Positions 23,356 through 34,037 are shown, counted from the first letter of the stretch. The stretch: DNA of 64,000 nucleotides from Bryoerythrophyllum caledonicum (GCA_963971425.1 OZ020517.1:12092501-12156500); one strand, 5' to 3'. A program made the numbers and translations. Notes: generated by a model not told the origin, from the sequence alone.

Positions 23356-25360
23356 ATGGCGGAGGCGGGGAGATGGGAGGGCGTGTTGCACGCGTGCTGC
23401 AGTGGCTCCAACAACACCCCGAGCCGCGTCACGGCGTCGCTGTGCTACGCGCCGTCGACTGGCACTCTTCTGGTGATGCTCTCTTGTTGAGCCCTACCTT
23501 GCTTTCTGTTGGTGCGGAGTGGAAGAGGTCGTCGTAGTAGCATTCTTTCTGTTACGGTAATGTGGGCGTGACGCAACCGTCTCCTGGTTTGTCCAAAGCG
23601 ACACTCCAATGTTTGCCGCTTTCTGAACGGATTTTGTATTATTCGGTTGCCGTGCTCGTGAGATTCGGAGGTTGGAATCATTTATTTATATAATTTTGTT
23701 TGATTAGTTTGTTGTGCGCTCTGAGTCAACAGTACTGTCGCTGCTCACGTAAGTATCGTGTGAAAGTGGATCCAGGCAATGTACCGGCCAGTGTTTCTTG
23801 GATTTATTTCGGGTTTGCAGTAAAGTTTCGTGTGCAGTGAGGCTCTCAATGTGAAGATACTGTCTCTGCGCGAATTAGTCAAGTGGTCTGTTTGGTTATG
23901 GAAGGGAGTGGAGCTCTTTCTCTAGGAGAAGATTTAGAGGTTTGGTTTGGGCTGGAGGAGATTCTTACTCTTTCTTTCCATGCAGTTGGATGTGGTTAAT
24001 TCTGTGCTGAATAGGGTTTCCTTGTGTGGTTATCGTGTTAGGAAGCAGACGCCTTCAAGGAACGTAATTTTTTACGTGGGAGACCGGGTTGAAGGGACAG
24101 AGAATTCGGAAATCGAGAGGCTCTCTCAGCCGAAGAACATTGCCTCGATCTTGGTATCGAAGCTTGGCCCCTCCGTGAACGCCTGGATTATCGAGCCTTC
24201 TCATTACAAGAGCGCGTTTGCGTGCTATGAAAATCTGCTGCCATCCCTCACCCCCTCGGGCGAGCCCGAGGGCTACAATCCCAAGGGGTTCCCCGCAGCC
24301 CGTTCCACGTTGTCGCTCCTCCAGAATTGCCTCGCACAGGTACCCACCACAAACCAATTTCCTGTTGACAATCAGGTCTGCTCAACGTGTTTACCCATGC
24401 AGTTGACAACTTCGCGGGCTGAAAACACTAGCACTGTTGTATGTTAGGCTGTTGACTTTGCGGAATATTCCGAATGACACGAGAACTTACGCTATTCCTG
24501 CAGTAAAATCTTTCTCATAATCCTGATTTTGTTACAGGTGAGCACGCGATTGAGCTTGGAGAGCCTACCTAGCCAGAGAGAGCGGGTGGCAGTTGGCATG
24601 CAACCCGAGAGCAACAGAGCAAACGGAACGTTCCTCAACGCTCACGGGTTTGCGACCACGCTCCTGGGCAACCTGTCCCCCAGGTCCAAGAAATGCCCCC
24701 AAACGTCCGTGTTCGGCTTCAGCAAAGGCGGCGTGGTCCTCAACCAACTGCTGGCGGAGCTCACCCATCTCGAGGACCAAGTGGAGGAGGGAAAGGTATC
24801 CATCAAGAAGAACTGGCTAAACCGTAGTGTCTCGAGGTGGGAGTCTGCTGGAAAATCTGCTAAGTTTGAGGTGAGCAGTGAACCACCTAGAAACCTAAAC
24901 GAATCGACGCTCGTTTCGTAACTAACCTCCTACTCTCATGCAGGGATCTCTGAGAGCTCTAGACTGCCCGGACGAGAAGGTGTCGCCTCTGTTACCTTCC
25001 ACAGTGGAGGAGTTTCTCCGTGGTATCGTCGAGGTACACTACGTCGACGTGGGATTAAACCGCGCTGGGGCATACCAAACTGACGCGCACGTCCTGGAAG
25101 GCCTGGCCACCGCAGCCCGGGCTCGCGAGGGCGGCCTCCTGGTGGCGTTCCACGGCACTCCCAGGCAGTGGTGCGACCGAGGCCGGTCATGGGTTGTAGA
25201 TGAGAAGGACAAGTGTGTAGTCTGTCTGCAGGACGCGGCGTCGCGGCACGGCGCGGCTGCCAAGCTGCGAGTGGTCGAGACCATGTACTTCTCCGACCTC
25301 AAGGCCAGCCTGCAGATGCACTTTATGATCATCGAGGCGCTCAATGTTAGCTCGTCGTGA
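23356..25360 (+). CDS. C2orf69-family (UPF0565) alpha/beta-hydrolase-like protein, four exons
   Basis: Exons are 23356-23472, 23986-24339, 24538-24870 and 24944-25360, with GT..AG introns of 513, 198 and 73 bp, all phase 0; the protein is about 406 residues, close to human C2orf69 (385). The start is supported by the N-terminal RWEGVL and RVTASLCYAPSTGTLL (residues 6-39), which fit plant family members. The second exon has NVIFYVGDRVEGTE and IEPSHYKSAFACYENLLPS; exon 3 has a GFSKGG nucleophile-elbow motif (Ser 219) followed by VVLNQLL; exon 4 has DVGLNRAGAYQTDAHVL and HGTP, a possible catalytic His. The human protein is reported as mitochondrial and esterase-related; the plant role is unknown. 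The exons are GC-richer than the flanks, and it is the only intact host gene here. The exon 1 junction is the least certain part. Confidence 0.85.
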
Positions 25361-25985
25361 CTCCCTCGTCGCCCTTTGTCGCTTGTATGTACATTACAAT
25401 TTTTTCCCTAGTGAACTGAAGTACATCATAATTATTCTATCGCACTGCTGCCACTGTTAAATTTTCTTCTCTTTGCGAACTGGGAATGTATACAAACTCA
25501 GCTAGGATACAGACCTCTTGCAATGAAATTTACACTTTCATTTGCTACATATTTTGCTTCAAATTGTAACCATGTTGAGCAGTTTGCGATAAGGTCGCGT
25601 ACGTTATATGCAGAAGGTTTTTGAATATATTGTACATCAATTATTTTCTGGTCAGAATCATTGTCTTGTTCTACTTCATTGCGGTGACAGTAAGAGTTCT
25701 GTTTTCAAAAGTTCGGTTTTTTTCTGAGGAAACATATGTGAAAAGTTCTATGCGACTAAGTTGTGGTTGTAGTTAGGAGTTATAATCTTCATGCCGTGAA
25801 GATATATTTTTTTCAAAAATAGAAGAGAAGAATAATTTCCTCCTGTCTCGAAGTTATCTGGCTGGTGTCCAGTTTTGCTGTAAAGGACAGTCCATGACAA
25901 ATGAGCATCTAGTTAGTTGTGTTGCTGTAAAGGGTAGTTCATGAGCATCTAGTTAGTTATTTCATTGCTCCATCACCTGCAATGT
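25361..25985. other. 3' flank of the C2orf69-like gene, no other gene seen
   Basis: AT-rich DNA follows the stop codon. It presumably holds the 3' UTR, but no single canonical polyadenylation site can be chosen. TGCTGTAAAGG..CAGTCCATGA and a near copy of it occur at about 25877 and 25922, a small duplication. Confidence 0.4.
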
Positions 25986-26548
25986 GAGGCAGAGGCACCC
26001 AATTCCGATCTGCCACCCAAATCTGATCAGCCACCCAATTCCAATCAGTAGAGTACGTATGGCATGGTGCATGAAAATGGCACATGCTTGAAATGGTGCA
26101 TGAAGTGACCCAAAACCAACAACTCGAAATCTGAAAACACCAGTCATTATTTGGGTCATGATGTGTGCAATTTTGGGTTGCTCCACCTCAATTGAGCTCT
26201 CATTGGTGGCATTGCCTCGAAAGTCGAACAAGGCCAATCGGTATTAGGTACCCTCCATGAAATGGTTATCCCTGGCATGTCCTCTCTCTTTTACTACTCA
26301 CTCTCACTTTTTGGCATTGGGTGAAGGAGGGCACCAAATCTCACCTACTCTAGAGTTTGATTGTGGGCGCCGGTGGTTTTTGGGCTTTTAAATTCTATAT
26401 GAATTCCAAATCTTTGTGATTAAATTTGAAAAAAGATTTGTTGATTTTCATTCCTAATTCCACATCCTTCTACATAAATGTTTTTGACATACAATGTCAT
26501 TTGAGTCCCGAACTGGCTTAAGTGATCGGAATTGGGTGCCTCTACCTT
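25986..26548. mobile_element. MITE with AGGTAGAGGCACCC ends, copy A
   Basis: The ends are AGGCAGAGGCACCCAATTCC and, inverted, GGAATTGGGTGCCTCTACCT followed by TA. Copy B at 29178-29687 is nearly identical across the interior except for a ~40-bp insertion here (CATGAAAATGGCACATGCTT). About 560 bp, non-coding. Confidence 0.75.
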
Positions 26549-26978
26549 ATTCAACAGAAAGTTCTCTTCAACTCTTCAGCGTTTAGTAATTATTGAGTTT
26601 GTAAAATCTCAGTTTGTGAGGAATTAGGATCTCAATTTAGATCAGCATGTACATTACAAGCACACTCTGCAAAAAGAAATCAGATCTTGATTTGGAGTTT
26701 GGAACTCTTGTATTATCTCAAACTAGAGTTGTCCTATGAGTCCTTTTCAAATAGGAAAGAGAAGAGAAAGACATGGTGAGATTATCGTCTGGGCCAAAGT
26801 AGAGCATTTTTTTGTTTCATGCTTCCTTTTTTTGTACCAATGGAATGCAAGAGTGGAAATGACAAACAATGCTCTTGAGCCCCACTTGATGCAAGCTAAA
26901 GCTCCCCCAAAAGTACCCCAAGTTCTCACAGAGTTGACCGGTGGTTTCCCACACCTTTCCATGTGGTTTGAATACTAA

Positions 26979-27570
26979 GGGCCGCTTCACACTTGGTGGC
27001 CAAGTCGAGAGGCCGTCGATTTCCACCAATGAGATTGCTAGAATGGCCAAAGTCCGGACTTTGGGCCTTCACACTTGTGCCCAAACTCCAAAGGCCGTCG
27101 TCCTACATGGCAACACTTTTGGGTTGTTTTGGCGCCAAAGCGACGGCCTCTCGAGCAATACTTGGGTCGCCCATTTTAGTCGACCCAAACTACCATCGAG
27201 AGTCCATCGATTTTTTTATTAAAATAATAAAAAACTGACAAGATCTAGACCGTTAGATGAAAGAGACCAAATTTTTGGGCTGAATTTTTTTTGGCTGATT
27301 TTTTTGACTGAATTTTTTTGGCTGATTTTTTTGGCTGATTTTTTTGGCTGATTTTTATTGGTTGATTTTTTTGGGCTGATTTTTTTTGGCGTAATAATAT
27401 GGGGTTTGGACTTTGGACTTGGCCTTTGAGGCTTCACACCACGACCGGCCAAACCTTCAATTTATATTATTTAATGTATTTTTTTGGCAAAAAAGTTTGG
27501 CCTCTCGCCATAGTTTGGCCACTCATTTTGACGGTCGGCCTCTCGACTTGGGCATAGTGTGAAGCGGCCC
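26979..27570. mobile_element. 592-bp PIF/Harbinger-like MITE with TAA duplication
   Basis: The left end GGGCCGCTTCACACTTGGTG and CCAAGTCGAGAGGCCG are mirrored at the right by CGGCCTCTCGACTTGGGC ... GTGTGAAGCGGCCC. TAA flanks both sides (26976-26978 and 27571-27573). A 3-bp TWA duplication with GGGCC-type ends is the PIF/Harbinger (Tourist) pattern. Subterminal pieces (TTCACACTTGTGCCCAAACT, GACGGCCTCTCGAG) repeat the end sequence inside. No transposase. Confidence 0.75.
27285..27395 (+). repeat. 15-17-bp minisatellite (TTTTTTTGGCTGA)
   Basis: About seven units of GGCTGATTTTTTT with variation in T-run length lie inside the Harbinger-like MITE. The lysine/glutamine-rich minus-strand frame here is its translation, not a gene. 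Confidence 0.7.
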
Positions 27571-27574
27571 TAAC

Positions 27575-28097
27575 ATAAGACCATAATGTAGGGGGTGATG
27601 TAGGGAGTCACCTCCCTTTACTTTCAGGAAAACTCTAATACAGGTCAAATACATTGTATACACTCAAATACAATAAATACCTACAAATACAATGCCATAT
27701 ACTATGTGGTATCTCATACTCAAGGAAAGTGATTTTGATCTAAAATTTTAATCAAACATTCTTCATCTTTCTCATCACATTCAAAATTTGTGTTTAGATT
27801 TATTCATATTTTTTAATATCTTTGTATATAGTCATGTAGTAGAGGTAAAATTCACAATAAGTCATATATGAATCTTAACTTCACATATTATATGCCAATA
27901 TAAACCTATCAAATTGGCATATATAAACATACCTACCATATCAATATTGTGTCCGTTAAATCGATTCCATTCGATTTATAGAGTTTATTGAATGATTCTT
28001 TAGATTTGGTAAAATGCTACACAATTCAAAAACCTATAATTTTCACTTCCAATGTACAAATCCTGAGAACATGGCCTACTATTAAGTACAATAACTT
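27575..28097. other. AT-rich spacer, nothing recognised
   Basis: No coding or terminal repeats were identified between the Harbinger-like MITE and the SINE. Confidence 0.4.
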
Positions 28098-28262
28098 ATT
28101 GTTACTATTACTATTAAAGGTCTTCAGACCCCTACCATGGTTGGAAGGACCATAGTATTAGCCACCAACTGGCGGTGGGATCCGAACTTTGGTCACTTCT
28201 TTTCAGTATCTAGAGTAAAGCCAGTGTCTAGAGTACAACCACTAAGCTAAGCCACCGGTGGC
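28098..28262 (-). mobile_element. tRNA-derived SINE
   Basis: On the minus strand there is an A-box match TAGCTTAGTGG (28249-28239) and, about 50 nt later, a B-box match GTTCGGATCC (28187-28178), the internal Pol III promoter of tRNA genes. The body ends in a short simple tail (TAATAG TAATAG TAAC, about 28117-28100). No full cloverleaf is apparent, so this is a SINE rather than a tRNA gene. The exact 5' end and target duplication are not resolved. Confidence 0.5.
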
Positions 28263-28277
28263 TTGAGAGGGTTTGTA

Positions 28278-28880
28278 CAGCGGGTGACCCTCAAATTGGC
28301 GTTTTTGCAATTCCAAGGATAGTGTCCACACTACTGCCAACTTTGACGCCCTCAAGAGAGCTGAAAAATTGTTAGTTTGCCATGAAATTCTTGGTACAAG
28401 ATCATCTCTATTGTTGCGAAACATGTGTGCCAAATTTCAAGGTCAGGAGGTGAATACCAAAAAGATATGCAAAATCTACCAACATGTGTACCTGTGAGAA
28501 AAGTTTCATAGCTGCCAACTTTGACACCCTCCCAAGGATTGAAATTTTTTTGGCCCATGGAATTTTTTGCATGAGACCATCTCTATATTGATAACATGTT
28601 GGAAAAGCTTCAAGTTCAAAAGATCCACACAAAAAAAAAATTCCAAATCTACCCACATGTTCAATTGTGAGAAACAAATGGGGAAACCATTTCACTACTT
28701 CCAAGTTCGACACCTTCCCTAGGGCAAAAAAATTTACTTCACCATGAAAGCTTTGGCACAAGATCATCTCTATGTTGATAACATGTGTGCAAAATTTCAA
28801 GGCCAAAAAATGAATACAAAAAAAGATATTCAGAATCTACCAACGTGTGTAACTAAGAGAAACAATTTGAAGGACATATT
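28278..28880. mobile_element. Tc1-type terminal region with ~180-bp repeats, no transposase
   Basis: TA then CAGCGGGTGACCCTCAAATT (from 28276) is the same terminus as at 49976 and, inverted, near 48915. It is followed by about three ~180-bp units, each holding AACTTTGACACCCTC, a CATGAAATTYTTGG phrase, AAGATCATCTCTAT, AACATGTGTGCAAAATTTCA and AATCTACCAACATG. Elsewhere in the window the same units follow Tc1-like transposase genes, so this is a deletion derivative. Confidence 0.6.
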
Positions 28881-29177
28881 GAAAATGTTGAAATATCTTT
28901 GACACCTCATGCTTCCTCATTGAACTTGGCCATGTGACACAATTTCTAAACATAAATGTTTTTCAAAAAAACCAGTAACATCTAAATGTTGAAGTGTGGA
29001 GTTGTCTCATCCAAATGAATCCACTTGCTTATAAATTGTGCATCATATACGCATGATGAAGCTTTCTCTAAATATCAACTTAGTAGTGTTATGTGAAGGA
29101 AGTATTATGTGTGATTTGTGATAAATTGAATGGTAGGGTGATGGTGAGAGCAGAGAGAGTTTTATGTTTGATGTATA

Positions 29178-29687
29178 AGGTAGAGGCACCCGATTCCGAT
29201 CAGCCACCCAATTCCAATCAGTAGAGTATGCATGGCATGGTGCATGAAGTGACCCAAAACCAATAACTCAAAATCTGAAAACACCAGTCATTATTTGGGT
29301 CATGATGTGTGCAATTTTGGGTTGCTCCACCTCAATTGAGCTCTCATTGGTGGCATTGCCTCGAAAGCCGAACAAGGCCGATCGGTATTAGGTACCCTCC
29401 ATGAAATGGTTATCCATGGCATGTCCTCTCTCTTTTACTCACTCTCACTTTTTGGAATTGGGTGAAGGAGGGCACCAAATCTCACCTACTCTAGAGTTTG
29501 ATTGTGGGCGCCGATGGTTTTTGGGCTTTTAAATTCTATATGAATTCCAAATCTTTGTGATTAAATTTGAAAAAAGATTTGTTGATTTTCATTCCTAATT
29601 CCGCATCCTTCTACATAAATGTTTTTGACATACAATGTCATTTGAGTCCCGAACTGGCTTAAGTGATCGGAATTGGGTGCCTCTACC
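29178..29687. mobile_element. MITE with AGGTAGAGGCACCC ends, copy B
   Basis: Near-identical to 25986-26548. The ends are AGGTAGAGGCACCCGATTCC and GGAATTGGGTGCCTCTACCT, bordered by TA on both sides. Its right border runs directly into the TTAA-family left terminus at 29692. Confidence 0.75.
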
Positions 29688-29691
29688 TTAA

Positions 29692-29980
29692 TCCCTAAAG
29701 GACCAAGTGTCCAAAAAGGGCTTTTTGAAAGTTTGGTCAAGTTCCTATGGTGTCAATTTCCAACATTCTTCTTTGAAATTTTTACTATAGAAAGACATTA
29801 CCAAGACCTTAGACACGCAATTAAGCAATTATGCACTTGGCCATTTAAAAGTGCACTTGGGTACAACGGCGGTCATTGCGAATAAAAGTGTCAAAATTGC
29901 AAAAAAAATGTTTTTCAAAGAAAAAAAATGTTTTTCAAAAAAAAATTGAGCTTGTGCAACAATATTATGTACAATCATGG
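29692..29980 (+). mobile_element. TTAA-family left-end fragment
   Basis: TTAA (29688-29691) plus TCCCTAAAGGACCAAGTGTCC is followed by TTCCTATGGTGTCAATTTC, as in the 30908 copy. The matching right end is missing, so the copy is truncated. Confidence 0.5.
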
Positions 29981-30378
29981 TTGTTAATATTGGAAGCGAT
30001 TTCTTGGCATTTTCAACTAATTTGAGATGGCCCCTTGTTAATACTAGATAAATGTGTATTTATTATAGTTTTGCAATATTTCAAAGATAGATTTGAAAGA
30101 TTGTAGTATACAAACAAGCATAATTGCAAACAAACATACTTTATGCAAGGATTGGCAGTTGATTAAAAGATATTCTACATAGTACATAATGCATACAATG
30201 GTAGAAACTAAATATAGATGCTTCTACAAATGGACTTAGCACAAATAGTAAAAATACCTTTACTCTATAGGATTAATGACATAACGTCTTACATCACCCT
30301 TAGAGTATACTACTCTTATACATACACTATATAGCAATTACCATACACAACTAGTATACTCTCATAAAGGCACACTAT

Positions 30379-30620
30379 CTACTCCATAGAATTTACGGCT
30401 GCTTGCAAACGGTCGTCATCAATAGCTTTGGTTTGCATTGCAATATATTGTAGTATGTGAGCCTTAGCCGATTGAAGAATGCGAATCCTGCTTTCAACTT
30501 GCACTCCAAATACATTGCACTTTCTCCACCCGCTGGCCCCGGACATGGTTATTTCCGGTGTGTCTATCCATGAAAAAATGCAGGCATCATTCTCTACCCA
30601 ACTATGGCTCTCTCTAGATG
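30379..30620 (-). other. Unrecognised coding-like ORF of about 80 codons
   Basis: The minus strand is open from about 30620 to a TAG at 30381-30379, with an internal ATG at 30546. The residues look protein-like: VENDACIFSWIDTPEITM, then GWRKCNVFGVQVESRIRILQ and DDDRLQAAVNSME at the end. No family is recognised. It may be the last exon of a transposon protein or captured host DNA; the upstream CTTCCCTAG could be a splice acceptor. It is far more protein-like than its AT-rich surroundings. Confidence 0.35.
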
Positions 30621-30907
30621 GCTCTAAATGAATTCATGCAACTTTTGAAACCAAGTAAATTGAACTCTCGTAATCGACTTAGCCTAGGGAAGAAAACGAA
30701 CCATGTTGTCTATTACAAAAACTTTATTCTTTCAATCCGTACGGTCAAATCTTTTGAAGGCTTTTGAGTATGTTACTAAACCCTTGAAGGAACAAGGCAT
30801 TTTCACAACAAAATACTTCACAATTGCTCATTCTAGTGCAATGACTACTGAGGGAAACGGAATTTTTTGACACATCTAATTATATGACTTCAATTCATAC
30901 TTATTAG

Positions 30908-31845
30908 CCACTAAAGGACCAAGTGTCCGGAATTGTCAATATGAAAGATCGGTCGGACTCCTATGGTGTCAATTTCTAACATTTTTCTATTAAACATGCA
31001 CTGTAGATGTGCATTACTAATACCTTAACGAGAGATGCAATTTTTCTCGTATCCGATTATTATGAAAAAGTTCTAGGGTTTTCAATTTTATTTGGTAAAT
31101 CGGGCACGTCGGGCACCTGAAAAACATTTGCTAGGATATTCTTTTGAATGTGAGAATTTTAATACTAGCAAGTAATATTGCTTCCTTTCATATTGTACTA
31201 AAACTTATTATCATTAGTGAAAAATAGCATATTAGCCTATGTCAAACATTCTCACACATGGTAACACATTGTCGGGTAAGGTCCCAAAAAACTTCTTCCT
31301 TTGCTCATAAAACTTAGAGGTGTTTGTATTTTTTTGCCCTTATTTATTACACATCAATATGTGGTGTGAACCTTCCTATTGACCATTTGGATTGTCAATC
31401 TAAAATATCTTAAATTCACAAAAAAATAAAACGTTAATTGGAAATTTCTGAACCTCGACTTCTTGCATAGTTGTTTTGAATATGCTATTGCCCTCTTCTA
31501 CATCTAAAAATTCGTGTATAAGGATCTAACATCATGCCTAACACGATGGTATTGGATTTAGATATTGTGTAGTGCAATAATTTGACACCAAGTGAAGTCA
31601 AAGTCTGTTGATTCGGTAAACGCAAAAACAAAAATGAACCATCTGCTTGACTTCAAATGCCATAATTTTTTGATTGGTGCGATCAAACTTTATAAAATTT
31701 TGTGAATCTGTAATTTACCACATCTTAATTTAGATCGTACGGTCAAAAGAATAGAAAGACAACTTTTGTTTCCTTCTTTATACATTGCACTAGAATCGAA
31801 TGTTTGAAGTGTTTATGATGTGAAACTGTAACAATACCTTAGGAG
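30908..31845 (+). mobile_element. Long TTAA-flanked non-coding element, second complete copy
   Basis: TTAG (30904-30907) precedes CCACTAAAGGACCAAGTGTC; the right end ACAATACCTTAGGAG is followed by TTAA (31846-31849). At 938 bp it nearly matches the 924-bp copy at 8652. Shared interior: GGGCACCT.AAAAACWTTTG, TGAAGTCAAAGTCTGYTGAT, GAACCATYTGCTTGACTTCA. No ORF. Confidence 0.65.
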
Positions 31846-31849
31846 TTAA

Positions 31850-32400
31850 GCATGTCCTCACTAAAATTTGTAAATTTTTACCGCACGGATTGAAAGATTA
31901 TAGTGTTTGAAGTACAGAACACAGTTAATTTTCTTTCCTACGTTGTGTGGATAAGCAAACTTTGACTGTAGTTGGAGTTTTTGTTTTTGCACTACATAAT
32001 GTTTAAATTCATTATCATCCTATTAATTTTGATGTTATTTCTTTGTATACAAATTTTAAGAGGTAGACAAAGGGTGTAGCATAGTCGGAACAATTGTACA
32101 AGGAGTGGAGATTCAAAATTTACCAAATTGTGCTTTATTTTTTGATGACCTCATCATGTTTTAGAATGAGAATTCAAATGGTCAATAAGAAGGTTTATAC
32201 CACATCTTTTGATAGAGAAAATAAAATGAAAATAATATAAAGATCTCTAAGCTTTATGTGGAAAGGAAGAAGTTTAGTTTGTACTGTCTAACAATGTGTG
32301 ACCATGTGTATGTGGAATTGACTTAGATTAATGTAGAAATTTTCACTAAAGACAACAATTGTATTTTATCGATTCAAAAACAAATAATATTACTTACTAT
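31850..32400 (-). mobile_element. Inverted partial copy of the long TTAA-family element
   Basis: This begins at the TTAA border of the previous copy and runs in the opposite direction (ACCGCACGGATTGAAAGATT, AACTTTGACTGTAGTTGG, GGTCAATAAGAAGGTTTATA). The two copies form a head-to-head arrangement around 31848. The far end is not defined. Confidence 0.5.
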
Positions 32401-32989
32401 TATTGACACCATTCAAACTTGATACAATCGCTAATAAAAACAAAGAGATTGTACACCCACATAAAGGTTATTCTACAAACAACATAGTATAGAAGATTGA
32501 TCAAGAATAAATCTGAAATATGTATAGAAATAATTGATTACCTCAAACTACGTTGTAGGTGTGAGTGGTACAGACATCATTGTTTGATGGCGTTCAACAT
32601 TAAATCACCATTCTATTCTTGTTGTTGGACATGTTTTCCAACTCTTCCAAGAAACCTGCAAAACGTGCATAAAAATAAAATGGTGATTTAATAAAACCAT
32701 GTGATAAAAACTATCAAGTATCTTTGTATTATATATTATTAGCCCAAAGATTTAATATAATATGTAAAAAAATTATACAGTAGAAAAAACCAAGTCAAAA
32801 GTCAAAAGTTAAAATTGGACAAATCAGCTTGAGGCACAAGGTTTGAACTTGCATATAAGGTTTCCTTACAAACCCTAGAGGCCTTTTATCTTCCCACTTT
32901 CAAAGGTGAGCTCTCTTGCAAACATGTTGAAGCCATGTAAATTTTTATTTCATTTACTAATTTATGTGGGCTTTGCGTGTGGTGTGCAG

Positions 32990-33034
32990 ACTGGAGGAGG
33001 AAATTTGTGCTTAGAAGGAACTTTTGTGAAAAAG
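32990..33034 (+). other. Candidate 45-bp mini-exon
   Basis: TTGCGTGTGGTGTGCAG precedes 32990 and GTAAGC follows 33034, strong acceptor and donor matches. An upstream donor-like TTTCAAAG|GTGAGC lies near 32905. The 45 bases are open in at least two frames. No gene is recognised, and the region 235 bp further on is interrupted by the Gypsy insertion. This may be a fragment of a disrupted host gene. Confidence 0.2.
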
Positions 33035-33264
33035 GTAAGCTTCCCTAACTTTGTTACATTGCTGAATTAGAAATAGGCAACTCAAAGTTAAATGATAGTT
33101 ACAACTTATAGTAGTCTAAGGCTAGGCAGTATCAATCTATGAGCACACAAGAAAGACACCAAATAATACGTTCAAAATGTCAAATTCAAAAGAAATTGAA
33201 GGTTATACATGATGAGAGACCTCAACTACTGAGTGACATCAAAACCACTACAACTGAAGCCGTA

Positions 33265-33269
33265 GGTAG
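33265..33269. repeat. Target-site duplication GGTAG (left)
   Basis: GGTAG directly precedes the left LTR and is repeated exactly at 42932-42936 after the right LTR. A 5-bp duplication is normal for Ty3/Gypsy integrase. Confidence 0.95.
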
Positions 33270-34025
33270 TGTAGTTATCGTTTTGGTTGGATTGGAAGTA
33301 AACCCAAAGCACCAAATCAATATAGGTGGATTCGTTCGCGGGGAAAGATTGTTTATATGAATGCCACTATGTTATTGTCACGATTGCTTACACTCTTGCT
33401 TCCTAACTTCTCTTAACAATTTCTATCACTCAATCACTCTCTCTTGCATCACTCTAAACCTAACATTTCCAATTCTCTTCCTCCATGATCTCATAATCAT
33501 GTCAATTTCTCTTTTCTTCACTGTAATCACAATACAGTATACTCAATAATGCGTGATTATCTTCCCGTAATCACTTTCAACAACCAATTCTTTCACAGAG
33601 ATTACAATCTCTTCACTTTCATAATTCCATTCTCTAACTTTTCTATCTTCACAATTCTCACACAATGTTCATAAACTTCATCTCCAATCACACAATCACA
33701 GTTCTTTAACTCCAATTCCATTCATACTTAATCTTAATCACAATTCTACAAAAGAAAATAACAAAATCCAAAGAAACAAAGAGGTAGCACCAAGCTTGCC
33801 GCGGCTTACGACTATCACAGTCTGGCCTCGAATCCATCTTCCGCAAAGTCTTTATCCAAAAACTGAACCTAACTTCCAGATTCCAAACGTCACATTTGCT
33901 TCTTAACCAACTTTTCACGTAACTTCCCAATCTTACTACTGAACTACAAAACTAACTTGTTAACTTCCGAAACTAACCAATTCTAATCCGCATGTGAACA
34001 CAAAAACTAATTACACATTCTACAT
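33270..34025 (-). repeat. Gypsy 3' LTR (left copy)
   Basis: On the plus strand it reads TGTAGTTATCG ... CACATTCTACA, in TG...CA form on both strands. The element runs on the minus strand, so this copy is downstream. Length 756 bp against 755 for the partner. Confidence 0.95.
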
Positions 34026-34037
34026 AGTCCCACTTCT
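34026..34037 (-). other. Polypurine tract candidate
   Basis: The minus strand reads AGAAGTGGGACTA directly before the 3' LTR. It is purine-rich but broken by C and T, so it is a weak PPT, identified mainly by position. Confidence 0.45.

Noticed and set aside
23226-23476. GC-rich overlapping ORFs on both strands around the first exon
   Set aside because: By-products of GC-rich leader and exon 1; only the frame starting at 23356 joins, in phase and with proper splice sites, to the conserved exons.
23947-24447. Single long ORF read through from 23947 into the intron
   Set aside because: It begins at TTG inside a pyrimidine-rich acceptor (ending CAG at 23985) and runs past a clear GT donor at 24340; the spliced model fits the family better.
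27219-27452. Lysine-rich minus-strand ORF
   Set aside because: It is produced by the T-rich minisatellite inside the Harbinger-like MITE.
28098-28262. Functional tRNA gene
   Set aside because: A and B boxes are present but no acceptor or anticodon stem can be paired, and a simple-repeat tail follows; it fits a SINE.
33139-33360. 73-codon ORF crossing the left Gypsy border
   Set aside because: It runs from flanking DNA across the duplication into the LTR, so it is a junction by-product.
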